Assembly: GCA_900103495.1 (NCBI GenBank)
Contig: FMWZ01000014.1
Span: forward strand, 1 to 64,000
Direction: 5' to 3'
DNA from: Lachnospiraceae bacterium G11
GTDB taxonomy: Bacteria; Bacillota; Clostridia; Lachnospirales; Lachnospiraceae
DNA length: 64,000 nucleotides
Below the pieces are notes generated by a model. That model had not been told where the DNA came from. It did no database searches and saw nothing but the letters and a program-made list of their open reading frames with translations. Within the stretch, counting starts at the first letter, position 1. Each line of letters opens with the position of its first letter. This document shows, piece after piece, positions 52,329 through 61,477 of this stretch. Made by a program: the position numbers and the translations under genes.

Positions 52329-53474
52329 TTAAACCTCTGAATCTATATAATCATAGATATCCTTTTCAACCTCAAGGATCTGCTCCACCGTAGGGTTCGC
52401 AATAACCTTGTGGTGATCCATGCATTTCTCGATGATTTCACCAATTTGCAAAAACTTGATTTCTTTTCTGATAAACATGGCATTGGCACGCTCATTAGCC
52501 GCATTAAACACCGTAGGCATACTTCCGCCAATTCTTGCTGCCTTAAGTCCCAAAGCAAGCCCTTTAAATGTATCCGGGTCAGGCTTTTCAAAGGTGATGG
52601 ATGCCAGTTTAAAGAAATCAACTCTGTTGCCTTCCATAGGCATTCTGTCCGGGTAGAAAAGCGCATACTGGATTGGAAGTTTCATGTCCGGAACTCCCAT
52701 CTGTGCAATGATCCCGCCATCTATAAACTGAACTGCCGAGTGAATAATACTCTGAGGATGAATTATAACCTGAATCTGATCCAAGGATACATCAAACAGC
52801 CATCTGGCCTCCATAACCTCCAGGGCCTTATTAACCAGGGAAGCTGAATCCACGGTAATCTTCTGCCCCATGGACCAGTTAGGATGCTTAAGGGCATCTT
52901 CAACTGTTTTGTCACGAAGCTGCTCGGTGGTCATGCCTCTGAAAGGTCCGCCCGATGCTGTAAGAAGAATCTTGTCTATCTTATCCTTCGGTTCATTCTT
53001 TAAAGACTGAAAAATCGCACTGTGCTCACTGTCCACAGGAAGGATGGAAACACCCATCTCCTTGGCCAGGGGCATAATAATATGTCCGGCACATACCAGG
53101 GTTTCCTTGTTGGCCAAAGCAATAGTTTTCCCTGCTTTAATTGCAGCGATAGTAGGTCTGATTCCAATCATTCCCACTATGGCAGTTACGAAGATATCCA
53201 TTGAAGGAAGCACTGCCATTTCAAGCATACCTTCCATGCCCCCAAGAACTCTCACGTCCAAATCTGCCACTCTGCCTCGTAAATCCCTTGCAGCCTCAAG
53301 GCTTCCCATTACGGCAAGTTCGGGTTTAAACTGCCTTATCTGCTTCTCCATAAGTTCAACATTGGTGCCTGCTGAAAGGGCAACAACCTTTAACTCTTCA
53401 GGAAAAGCCTTAACTATATCAAGTGTCTGAGTTCCGATTGATCCGGTGGAACCCAAAATACCGATTTTCTTCAT
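52329..53474 (-). CDS. dxr: 1-deoxy-D-xylulose-5-phosphate reductoisomerase
   Basis: 381 residues. NADPH loop GSTGSIGTQ (8-16), substrate-site block SEHSAIF and LTASGGPFRG are all present. It commits carbon to the MEP pathway. It is between cdsA and rseP, with short gaps, as in most Clostridia. Confidence 0.97.
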   Translation of the reverse strand: MKKIGILGSTGSIGTQTLDIVKAFPEELKVVALSAGTNVELMEKQIRQFKPELAVMGSLEAARDLRGRVADLDVRVLGGMEGMLEMAVLPSMDIFVTAIVGMIGIRPTIAAIKAGKTIALANKETLVCAGHIIMPLAKEMGVSILPVDSEHSAIFQSLKNEPKDKIDKILLTASGGPFRGMTTEQLRDKTVEDALKHPNWSMGQKITVDSASLVNKALEVMEARWLFDVSLDQIQVIIHPQSIIHSAVQFIDGGIIAQMGVPDMKLPIQYALFYPDRMPMEGNRVDFFKLASITFEKPDPDTFKGLALGLKAARIGGSMPTVFNAANERANAMFIRKEIKFLQIGEIIEKCMDHHKVIANPTVEQILEVEKDIYDYIDSEV

Positions 53475-53491
53475 TTAAAATCGCCTCTGTT

Positions 53492-54334
53492 CTACCAGCT
53501 TATAGCTGTGAAATCCAAATCCATGAAAAGAATGGAAAGATAATAAATAATGGGTGCCGTAACAATTATGCTGTCCACTCTGTCCATTACTCCGCCATGT
53601 CCGGGGATCAGTGTTCCATAATCCTTTATGTTGTAGTTACGCTTGATTCCCGATGCAGCCAGGTCTCCAATCTGACCAATAATGCTGGAAAGGCCGCATA
53701 TAATGGCTATTATCCACCACATGTTGGCGCTGTGATAAATATTTGCGCCCAAAAACCACCCGTAGATACCGCCACCCAGGGTTCCTCCGACTATACCTCC
53801 GATACTTCCCTCAATTGACTTCTTGGGGCTTAACTTCGGAGCAAGTTTGTGTTTGCCAAATGCAGATCCGATGAAATAAGCAAAGGTATCATTTAAGGCT
53901 GAGCAGATCAGTACAAGCCATATAAGGTACTGTCCATTCTCCAGGGTTCTTATTCTGTATACATACGAGAAAAGGAACGGCCCATACATAACACAGAAGA
54001 ATGCTCTCATCATCTGAGAAGCGTCGTATGTGGGGAATTTGACCACATATATGATAAGCAGAAACATTAAGAATATGGTGGACCAAAGGCCGAGGCCAAT
54101 TCCAACATAGTCTAAATAAATAAACGCATACATTACAACAATCGAAACATATGCTGCACTTTCAAAGGCGTTGGTGGGGGTACCCTTTACATGAAGCCCC
54201 GTGGCTCTCGACAGTTCAAAGAAGGCAATAAGAGCCATTGCCGTCATAAGCCCGATAAGCCAAAGGCCTCCCAAAACCATACATGTTCCGGCAATCAGTA
54301 TGAGTATTGTTCCGCTGATAATTCTGGTTTTCAT
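53492..54334 (-). CDS. cdsA: Phosphatidate cytidylyltransferase
   Basis: 280 residues with about seven membrane helices. The CDP-diglyceride synthetase signature is seen near the C-terminus, ending [12 protein letters not shown]. It makes CDP-diacylglycerol for phospholipid synthesis. Its start overlaps the uppS stop by one base. Confidence 0.96.
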   Translation of the reverse strand: MKTRIISGTILILIAGTCMVLGGLWLIGLMTAMALIAFFELSRATGLHVKGTPTNAFESAAYVSIVVMYAFIYLDYVGIGLGLWSTIFLMFLLIIYVVKFPTYDASQMMRAFFCVMYGPFLFSYVYRIRTLENGQYLIWLVLICSALNDTFAYFIGSAFGKHKLAPKLSPKKSIEGSIGGIVGGTLGGGIYGWFLGANIYHSANMWWIIAIICGLSSIIGQIGDLAASGIKRNYNIKDYGTLIPGHGGVMDRVDSIIVTAPIIYYLSILFMDLDFTAISW

Positions 54335-55056
54335 TATCGGCCTTCCTCCTTAATTCCGCCAAACTTGCGGTTTCTCTTTCCGTAAGCTTCTATGGCCTTA
54401 TCAAGCTCCGCTTCACTAAAGTCAGGCCAGGCCACAGGCGTGAAATAAAACTCGCTGTACGCTAACTGCCATAAAAGGAAATTGGAAATTCTTTCCTCAC
54501 CACAGGTCCTGATAAGCAAATCAGGGTCAGGCATATTATATGTGTCAAGGCTGCCTGAAATGGTATCTTCTGTGATATCTTCGGGGTTAAGTAATCCCTC
54601 CTTCACTTTGCCTGCGATATCCTTGACAGCTCTCCTTATTTCATCTCTTCCGCCATAATTGATGGCAATCTGAAAGTGAAGACCCGTATTATTCTTTGTG
54701 GCCTCCTCCAGATCATCGATGCTCTTTCTGATATCAGGAGCAAGTCTGGTCTTGTCACCCAGAACTCTTACGCACATATTGTTCTTGGATGCGCGCTTAA
54801 TACAGTTCTTCATATAGTTTCGAAGAAGACCCATGAGAGCGTCCACTTCGTCGTTTGGTCTGTTCCAGTTTTCGGTTGAAAAAGCATATACTGTGAAGTA
54901 ATGAATGCCCTTATTCCAGACAATTTCACACATATCTTCCACAACCTTTGCGCCCTGAACATGTCCATAGTTTCTGGGCATGCCCTTGGCCTTTGCCCAT
55001 CTTCCGTTTCCGTCAAGGATTATTGCAAGATGGTAGGGGACATTGCGTTCCTCCAT
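54334..55056 (-). CDS. uppS: Undecaprenyl diphosphate synthase
   Basis: 240 residues. The IPP/FPP site [10 protein letters not shown] near residue 13 and the C-terminal [15 protein letters not shown] are diagnostic of cis-prenyltransferases. It produces the lipid carrier for wall synthesis and is translationally coupled to cdsA. Confidence 0.97.
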   Translation of the reverse strand: MEERNVPYHLAIILDGNGRWAKAKGMPRNYGHVQGAKVVEDMCEIVWNKGIHYFTVYAFSTENWNRPNDEVDALMGLLRNYMKNCIKRASKNNMCVRVLGDKTRLAPDIRKSIDDLEEATKNNTGLHFQIAINYGGRDEIRRAVKDIAGKVKEGLLNPEDITEDTISGSLDTYNMPDPDLLIRTCGEERISNFLLWQLAYSEFYFTPVAWPDFSEAELDKAIEAYGKRNRKFGGIKEEGR

Positions 55057-55093
55057 TATTTACCTCCCAAAATTCATAGGCTTATAACACTTA

Positions 55094-55129
55094 AGGGACA
55101 TAGAAACCGAAACCGATTTCTAAGTCCCT
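55094..55129 (-). terminator. Hairpin between frr and uppS, weak terminator or processing site
   Basis: AGGGAC-TAGAAA and TTTCTA-GTCCCT arms with one A/A mismatch (55094-55106 against 55117-55129). The minus-strand tail TTAAGTGTT is only moderately U-rich, so partial termination is the most that can be claimed. Confidence 0.4.
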
Positions 55130-55141
55130 CTTAATTCTGCA

Positions 55142-55696
55142 CTATACAGTAAGGATCTCTTTTGATTTGGATTCAATCAAAGCATCTACATCTTTGATGA
55201 ACTTATCTGTAATCTTCTGAAGCTGATCCTCAAGCTGTTTAATCTGGTCTTCTGAAATATCTTCAGCTTTAGAGAGTTTCTTAAAGGCATCGTTTCCGTC
55301 TCTTCTGACATTACGGATAGCAACCTTGCCGTCCTCACCTTTCTTCTTAACCTCTTTAACCAGTTCTTTACGTCTCTCCTCTGTAAGTTCAGGGAATACA
55401 AGCCTGATTACAGCGCCATCGTTTGAAGGAGTAATTCCCACATCTGATGCCATAATAGCTTTCTCGATTTCCTTGATAAGGCTCTTCTCCCAGGGAGCAA
55501 TCTGGATGATTCTGGGCTCGGGAACTGAAATATTACCTACCTGCTGTAAAGGTGTAGGTGTTCCGTAGTAATCAACCCTTATTTTGTCCAATACATGAGG
55601 ATTGGCACGTCCTGCTCTGATAGACTGATAATCGGTGGCAAGGAAGTCATATGCCTTCTGCATCTTCTCTTCGTAAACTTTTACTCTGTCATCCAT
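55142..55696 (-). CDS. frr: Ribosome recycling factor
   Basis: 184 residues, standard size. The N-terminal coiled-coil and RAGRANPHVLDKIRVDYYGTP-type core and the C-terminal RRKELVKEVKK helix are typical. With EF-G it splits post-termination ribosomes. It follows pyrH by 19 nt. Confidence 0.98.
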   Translation of the reverse strand: MDDRVKVYEEKMQKAYDFLATDYQSIRAGRANPHVLDKIRVDYYGTPTPLQQVGNISVPEPRIIQIAPWEKSLIKEIEKAIMASDVGITPSNDGAVIRLVFPELTEERRKELVKEVKKKGEDGKVAIRNVRRDGNDAFKKLSKAEDISEDQIKQLEDQLQKITDKFIKDVDALIESKSKEILTV

Positions 55697-55715
55697 TATT
55701 AATTCCTCCCAATGT

Positions 55716-56411
55716 TTATACGGTTACTCTTGTACCGCTAAAATTACCTTTCACGGTATTGACAATGCTCTTGTCTTCATTAAGCCCAAATACCATCATG
55801 GGCATCTTGTTATCTCTTGCGAGTATGGAGGCAGTCATATCAACTACCTGAAGGTTCTTATCAATAACCTCCTGAATTGAAACCTCCGTGTACTTGTGGG
55901 CATTCGGATTCTTGCCGGGGTCATCGTCATATACGCCGTCGATTGACTTTGCAAGAAGAATGCTGTCAGCTTCAACCTCTATGGCTCTGAGCACCACTCC
56001 GGTATCTGTCGAGAAGTAAGGATGTCCTGTTCCTCCTGCGAAGAATACCACGTGTCCCTCTGCAAAGCAGGCATTTGCCTTATCCTTCGAGAACAGTTCT
56101 GTGAATGATCCGCATTGGAAAGGTGTAAGAATATCCGTCTTCATGCCTGTGCTTCTGAAAATCTCAGATACATATATACAGTTCATTACCGTGGCAAGCA
56201 TACCTATCTGGTCGGCCTTGGTTCTGTCGATGTTCTCACTGGAACGGCCCCTCCAGAAATTGCCGCCTCCGATGACGATGCCTACCTGGATTCCGGAATC
56301 GGTCAATTCCTTGACCTGTAGGGCTACGCCTCTGACAGTCGGTTCATCAAACCCCGTCTTCTTCTCTCCGGCTAATGCTTCGCCGCTTAACTTCAATAAG
56401 ATTCTCTGCAT
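55716..56411 (-). CDS. pyrH: UMP kinase
   Basis: 231 residues. The N-terminal LKLSGEAL, the phosphate-binding GGGNFWRG, and the UMP-binding FAGGTGHPYFSTDT region identify bacterial UMP kinase. First gene of the conserved pyrH-frr-uppS-cdsA-dxr-rseP run; the bactofilin-like gene lies 21 nt upstream. Confidence 0.98.
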   Translation of the reverse strand: MQRILLKLSGEALAGEKKTGFDEPTVRGVALQVKELTDSGIQVGIVIGGGNFWRGRSSENIDRTKADQIGMLATVMNCIYVSEIFRSTGMKTDILTPFQCGSFTELFSKDKANACFAEGHVVFFAGGTGHPYFSTDTGVVLRAIEVEADSILLAKSIDGVYDDDPGKNPNAHKYTEVSIQEVIDKNLQVVDMTASILARDNKMPMMVFGLNEDKSIVNTVKGNFSGTRVTV

Positions 56412-56432
56412 CTGCGTTCCCTCCGGTTCAAA

Positions 56433-57338
56433 CTATTTGGTTGATTTCTTAAATTCCTCAAAGAAGGATGTAGGATTAACTTCAGCGTAGCACTGTGAGC
56501 ACTTACCTTCGATAACGGCACCGTTGTTAATCTGCACTGATTTGGACTTAATGTCACCCATTACGATAGCTGATGTATCAAGGATAACGGGGCCCTTAAC
56601 ATCGATATCGCCCTTAACAGCGCCTGCAATAACAGCGCTTGTTGCGGAAATATTACCGATGATAACGGAGCTCTGTCCGATCTTAACGCTTCCTTCACTG
56701 ACGATCTCGCCTGTAACCTTCGCTCCGTCAGCAAATACCTCTGAAGCCTTGGAATTACCAAAAATGCTTCCTGTTACGTTTAATTTACCAAGGACATCAA
56801 TATTACCTGTAATGCTTCCTACAACATCGATGGAACCATCTGATGTAATATCACCGGTGATGGTCATTCCCTGTGTAATAACTGATGTCTCATCTGAAAT
56901 CATTCTGTTAGCAGTACTTTCCATAGTTCTCTTTGCCCCTTTAGTGTCATTTTTTTCGATAGGTGAAGCCACAGGTACAGGTTCAGGTTCGGGTATGGGC
57001 GCCTCTTCCACAACGGGCTCGGGAATTACGACCTCCTCTTCCTTCTCTTCTGCCACTTCTTCGATAACTTCTTTATTCTCTTCCTCCGGCTGTGCCTCCG
57101 GTATGATGGAATCGATATTCTCTAACATTTTGTCCAGGGAAAAGCCTTCCTCTTCGGGAACAACAGGTTCGGGCTCCAAGTCTCTCTTCTCCTCCGGTAT
57201 TACTACTGCTTCATCCTCAATTTTCTCTTCGGGAGTAACTACCGTTTCCTCCTCCCCTGTGCGGATAGCTTCTTCTTCGGGCATCAGCTCGTTAACAGCT
57301 GTAGCCAAGTCATCCTTTAAATCTGAGAAAAAACCCAT
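56433..57338 (-). CDS. Bactofilin-family polymer-forming protein with acidic N-terminal extension
   Basis: 301 residues. The C-terminal part (about 160-295) is a right-handed beta-helix of short repeats (VVGSITGNIDVLG, KVTGEIVSEGSVKIGQ), the bactofilin hallmark. The first 145 residues are very rich in Glu, Val and Pro (many EE and PEP steps) and probably unstructured. It ends in a short basic tail after a Cys pair (GKCSQC). Likely a cytoskeletal scaffold for cell-shape or envelope enzymes; the polysaccharide deacetylase gene upstream (16 nt) supports a wall role. Confidence 0.85.
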   Translation of the reverse strand: MGFFSDLKDDLATAVNELMPEEEAIRTGEEETVVTPEEKIEDEAVVIPEEKRDLEPEPVVPEEEGFSLDKMLENIDSIIPEAQPEEENKEVIEEVAEEKEEEVVIPEPVVEEAPIPEPEPVPVASPIEKNDTKGAKRTMESTANRMISDETSVITQGMTITGDITSDGSIDVVGSITGNIDVLGKLNVTGSIFGNSKASEVFADGAKVTGEIVSEGSVKIGQSSVIIGNISATSAVIAGAVKGDIDVKGPVILDTSAIVMGDIKSKSVQINNGAVIEGKCSQCYAEVNPTSFFEEFKKSTK

Positions 57339-57354
57339 TTTGCTTCCTCCATTC

Positions 57355-58272
57355 TTATTCTTCTATCTTCAAATGTTGTACTAATTCCGTATTCTCATCT
57401 ATGGGCAAAAGCTCATATCCCTCTCGCGCCTTGATGTTTTCTATTATCATAGGCAGCGCATCCACCGTACTCTTTCGGTTTCCGGTGTCATGCAATAAAA
57501 TAACGTCCGTTTCGTATTTATCGATTCCGTTTGTGACATTGGCAAGTATGGCTTCCGGAGCCAGGGCCGTATTCACAGCGTCCGATGCGGATATATTCCA
57601 GTCGAAATACTCCATGTCCTGGGCATGTATGTATTTGATTATGTCAGACATGGGAACCTTGCTGACTTTATTGGAACTTCCCCCCGGGAATCGAACGTAT
57701 TTGCATTGAGTTCCTGTCACTTCATAAAGCAAGCTTTCAAGTCTCTCAAGATCATAAGCGTAATCATCCAAAGAATTATATATCTCACCGTACTTATGAC
57801 TGTATGAGTGAATCGCCAGTGTATGTCCCTCATCAACGATTCTCTTATATGCGGCTTTGGAAACGTCGTCTTCCTTCCCTACTACAAAAAACGTGGCCTT
57901 CACGTCATACTCCCTCAATATGTCGAGGATTTCGTCGGTATATACGCTTGGCCCGTCATCAAATGTAAGATACACCTTATGCTGCGCCGTCTGTGGCAGT
58001 TCCTCCGCTTCCTCCTCGTTCTCAGAAGTCTCCTCATTAAGAGGAATCTCCGTATCTTCTTCGGGAAGCGTTCTGGTGATACCGGGGCTGCTCTCCATCC
58101 TGGCATTAAGCAATGCGGTCAACTCATCTATCCGAGTGCTCAATTCTCTGATTTTGATTCCGAGAATAAAGCATATAACCAAGGGAAGCAGGAGGAAGAA
58201 AACGACAAGAAAAATGATTATTTTCTTGAGTCTTGCAACTCGCTTGCGTCTCGATTGTTCATTAACTTCCAT
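57355..58272 (-). CDS. Membrane-anchored polysaccharide deacetylase (CE4)
   Basis: 305 residues. An N-terminal membrane helix (about 17-37) and a short coiled stretch are followed by the NodB domain (about 95-290). Motif 1 is TFDDGPS with the catalytic and metal Asp; motif 2 is HSYSHKYGEI; motif 3 is RFPGGSS; and LLHDTGN closes the site. It probably deacetylates peptidoglycan GlcNAc at the cell surface. Co-directional with the bactofilin gene. Confidence 0.9.
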   Translation of the reverse strand: MEVNEQSRRKRVARLKKIIIFLVVFFLLLPLVICFILGIKIRELSTRIDELTALLNARMESSPGITRTLPEEDTEIPLNEETSENEEEAEELPQTAQHKVYLTFDDGPSVYTDEILDILREYDVKATFFVVGKEDDVSKAAYKRIVDEGHTLAIHSYSHKYGEIYNSLDDYAYDLERLESLLYEVTGTQCKYVRFPGGSSNKVSKVPMSDIIKYIHAQDMEYFDWNISASDAVNTALAPEAILANVTNGIDKYETDVILLHDTGNRKSTVDALPMIIENIKAREGYELLPIDENTELVQHLKIEE

Positions 58273-58342
58273 CTCTTAAACCATCCAAAACCATTGTATC
58301 ACACATGTTTTGTATAGAAAAGGAAAAAAGTGTAAATAAAAC

Positions 58343-59215
58343 CTACAATTTGGAGCCTGTAAGAAGCTCATATCCCTGTAAGTATTTATTGATTGTCTTG
58401 TCAACAATATCCTGAGGAAGTGTCCAGTTGTGGCCCTCATTTGCCTTGAGCCAGTCTCTTGCGAACTGCTTGTCAAAGGAAGCCTGACCGCGTCCAACCT
58501 CATACTCGTCTGCAGGCCAGAATCTGGAGCTGTCGGGAGTCAGCATCTCATCTCCGATAACAATATTTCCGTTCTCATCAAGTCCGAACTCAAACTTGGT
58601 ATCTGCTATAATTATGCCTTTCTTTGCTGCGTAGTCGGCACATCTCTTATAAAGGGCAATTGTGTTGTCTCTTAAGGCCGTTGCGTACTCGAGTCCCTTT
58701 CCGGGGAAACGCTTCTCAAGGTAATCCACGCTTTGTTCAAAGGAAATGTTCTCGTCGTGATCACCGATTTCTGCCTTGGTGGAAGGTGTGTAAATGGGCT
58801 CAGCAAGTTTCTCAGATTCCTTAAGTCCTTCAGGAAGCTTAATTCCGCATACGGTTCCGTTCTCCTTGTATGAAGCCCAGCCGCTTCCTGTAATATAACC
58901 TCTGACTATACACTCAACGGGAAGCATCTCAAGCTTCTTAACCATCATGCTTCTTCCTTCAAATTCGGGAGTCCTGAAGAATTCAGGCATATCCTTTGTA
59001 TCCGTGCTGATCATGTGGTTGGGAATAATGTCCTTGGTCATATCAAACCAGAACTTGGACATCTGTGTAAGAACCTGTCCCTTCTTTGTAACCGTATTGT
59101 TAAGAATCACATCAAAGCAGCTGATTCTGTCGGTAGCCACAAGGATAAGTGTGTCTCCGTTGTCATAAATTTCTCTTACTTTACCCTCTTTAATGGGTTT
59201 CAATGCCTCGCTCAT
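58343..59215 (-). CDS. purC: Phosphoribosylaminoimidazole-succinocarboxamide synthase
   Basis: 290 residues. The ATP-grasp-like SAICAR synthase blocks GKVREIYD (N-terminal), ECIVRGYITGSGW and the IADTKFEFG metal region are present. Eighth step of purine synthesis. It stands alone, between the chemoreceptor terminator and the deacetylase gene, without other pur genes. Confidence 0.97.
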   Translation of the reverse strand: MSEALKPIKEGKVREIYDNGDTLILVATDRISCFDVILNNTVTKKGQVLTQMSKFWFDMTKDIIPNHMISTDTKDMPEFFRTPEFEGRSMMVKKLEMLPVECIVRGYITGSGWASYKENGTVCGIKLPEGLKESEKLAEPIYTPSTKAEIGDHDENISFEQSVDYLEKRFPGKGLEYATALRDNTIALYKRCADYAAKKGIIIADTKFEFGLDENGNIVIGDEMLTPDSSRFWPADEYEVGRGQASFDKQFARDWLKANEGHNWTLPQDIVDKTINKYLQGYELLTGSKL

Positions 59216-59241
59216 TTCTTGCCCCTTTCAAATTCTTTTTC

Positions 59242-59271
59242 AAAAAAAGGTCGGGAGCGGTGCTCCCGACC
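59242..59271 (-). terminator. Terminator of the chemoreceptor gene
   Basis: GGTCGGGAGC (59249-59258), loop GGT, GCTCCCGACC (59262-59271), followed on the minus strand by TTTTTTT. Confidence 0.9.
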
Positions 59272-59318
59272 TAAGTGATATTATATTATAACTTTTATGC
59301 GACTGCAATAATGCCCGC

Positions 59319-61313
59319 TTAATCTTTGAAGAATTTCATCTCCTCGATAAGATGGTCAGAAATATCTCTCAATGACTGAGCTGCACTTGAAAGGGTATTA
59401 ACGGTAGCGTTGAGTTCTTCCATTGAAGCGGAAGTTTCCTGTGCTGATGCAGCGTTCTCTTCTGATATGGCTGAAAGTCCGCTCATGGCATCAACGATTT
59501 CTGCCTTGGATTCCTCGCAGGCATCTGCGCTGTTCTTAATGGATTCAACTCCCGCAACCGAGGACTCGATTCCCTCGATCAGTTTGTTGATGCTTGCAAC
59601 AGTCTCTTCGATAATGCTCTTCTGCTCATCGGTTGTTGATTCAACTTCCTTGGCAACAGCAACTGCACTCTGAGACTCGGAAAGAAGGTTATCCATCTCT
59701 GCACGAATCTCATTTGCTGAGTTAGCTGACTCATCGGCAAGTTTTCCGATTTCCTCAGCAACAACTGCGAAGCCTCTTCCTGCTTCACCTGCTCTTGCCG
59801 CCTCAATTGAAGCGTTAAGTGCAAGGAGGTTGGTCTGTGATGCAATGGAGTTAATGGCCTCAACCTTGGAGCTGATTCTCTCAACTGCGGCACCGGTAGA
59901 ACCAATCTTCTCGGTGATTTCTTCAACGGCACGGCTCATCTCATCAGATGAAATCTTAAGTTTGTCAAGCTGCTTAGCAGATTCTCTGGAGTCTGAGCTC
60001 ATCTCAGAAGCAGTAACCGCAACATTTGCCGCGTTATCTGTAACTGTCTGAATGTTATCACTGATGGTCTCTGTAGACTTGGTAGCATTCTGGATTTCAT
60101 CTGCCTGCTGGGTTGCGCCGCTGGCAATCTCTTCTACCGCACGTGATACATCGTCGGCAGTCTTGGAAATCTGCTCTGAAGTATCAGCCAGGTCAACTGA
60201 AGAGTTGTTTACTGCCGATGCAGATTCTTTAATACTTGTAACGATATCTTTAAGGGTGTCAATAACCCCGTTGGAGTCGTTAACAATCTCTCCAAACTCA
60301 TCTTTACGGTGAGTATGTTTCTCGATTCTTTCAAAGCGTCCGTCTGCCAAAGCTGCAAGAGCCTTGTTTACATCCTTAATGGGCTCTGTAAAGTTCTTGG
60401 CCATAATGAAGGAAATAAACGCTGCTGCAACAATCATTACGATTCCGATAAGAACCACGATTGTGGCGGATTTGGTAGCTGCAGATTTAACTTCTTTAAG
60501 AGCTACAGTATCGCCTACTATCCAACCTGTTGTAGGATCCTTTGCATATGCTGTGATACCTTCGAATCCCTTACCTGTGTCTGCAATGAAATATCCTTTT
60601 TCCTTGCCTGAGGTAAAGAATTCAACCTGGCTCATATCCTGCTCATCATCCACGGTAATTTCATACTGAGAATTTGCAACCATCATGCCCTGGCTGTCTA
60701 CGAGGAAGCAGTCATCTGCCATTCCCTTAAGGAATTCATGCCAAACATTGAGGTCGTAGTTTCTCTGTAATATACCTACAGGTTTTCCGTCGTGTCCCAC
60801 AATGGGAACAGCGATGGTGCAAATACGTGATCCGTTGGATTTACTTACGTTCATGTTGGAAACATATGTAACGCCCAGGATAGCCTTCTGGAAATATTCT
60901 CTCTCAGATACGTCTACAAGTTTGCCGGAGGTTTTGAACAACTGCATTCCATCGGGACCTGAAAGTGCAGTAACGTTTCCGTCATTAAAGATTGCATCCA
61001 CAGCAGCAACCGCTGCGGTCATCTCTTCATCGGGAACTCCGTAAGGGTTGCCCTCAAGGTAGTAAACAACATTTGCGTTTGTTGCACACGTCTGAAGAGC
61101 CTTGATATTCTGCTGAATCACGTTGTTGAATTCAGACTGAATATAGGACGCCTGAGCCAAAAGTGTATTCTCGGCATCTTCCATGGCTTTGCTGGTGGAC
61201 ATGTTATAACTGACAATAAGTGCGATTGCCAAGGGAATAATTGCCACGCCTAACATAATGGCAATCAGCTTGGTCTTAACGCTGTTAAGTCCGCTAATCT
61301 TCTTTTTACCCAT
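59319..61313 (-). CDS. Methyl-accepting chemotaxis protein with dCache sensor
   Basis: 664 residues. Two membrane helices (about 13-35 and 278-300) bound a dCache_1 extracellular domain, followed by HAMP and a long signalling coiled coil. The hairpin tip reads SIASQTNLLALNASIEAARAGEAGRGFAVVAEEI-like (about residue 490-520), the CheA/CheW contact. Transmits a ligand signal to flagellar control. AAAGGATG precedes the ATG; a TATAAT lies at 61379-61374. Confidence 0.93.
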   Translation of the reverse strand: MGKKKISGLNSVKTKLIAIMLGVAIIPLAIALIVSYNMSTSKAMEDAENTLLAQASYIQSEFNNVIQQNIKALQTCATNANVVYYLEGNPYGVPDEEMTAAVAAVDAIFNDGNVTALSGPDGMQLFKTSGKLVDVSEREYFQKAILGVTYVSNMNVSKSNGSRICTIAVPIVGHDGKPVGILQRNYDLNVWHEFLKGMADDCFLVDSQGMMVANSQYEITVDDEQDMSQVEFFTSGKEKGYFIADTGKGFEGITAYAKDPTTGWIVGDTVALKEVKSAATKSATIVVLIGIVMIVAAAFISFIMAKNFTEPIKDVNKALAALADGRFERIEKHTHRKDEFGEIVNDSNGVIDTLKDIVTSIKESASAVNNSSVDLADTSEQISKTADDVSRAVEEIASGATQQADEIQNATKSTETISDNIQTVTDNAANVAVTASEMSSDSRESAKQLDKLKISSDEMSRAVEEITEKIGSTGAAVERISSKVEAINSIASQTNLLALNASIEAARAGEAGRGFAVVAEEIGKLADESANSANEIRAEMDNLLSESQSAVAVAKEVESTTDEQKSIIEETVASINKLIEGIESSVAGVESIKNSADACEESKAEIVDAMSGLSAISEENAASAQETSASMEELNATVNTLSSAAQSLRDISDHLIEEMKFFKD

Positions 61314-61477
61314 AAAAGTGTCATCCTTTCATTGTTACTCTTAGTGTTCGAGTTTCGGGGAACTCTTATGAGAATTATAGCACTGTTTCGTTAAATTTGC
61401 ATTATTTTTTTTGATTTTTCCTTTATTTTTTCGCTTTTTTCACCAAACTTTGATACCATTCTAAAAAAAGTATACTT

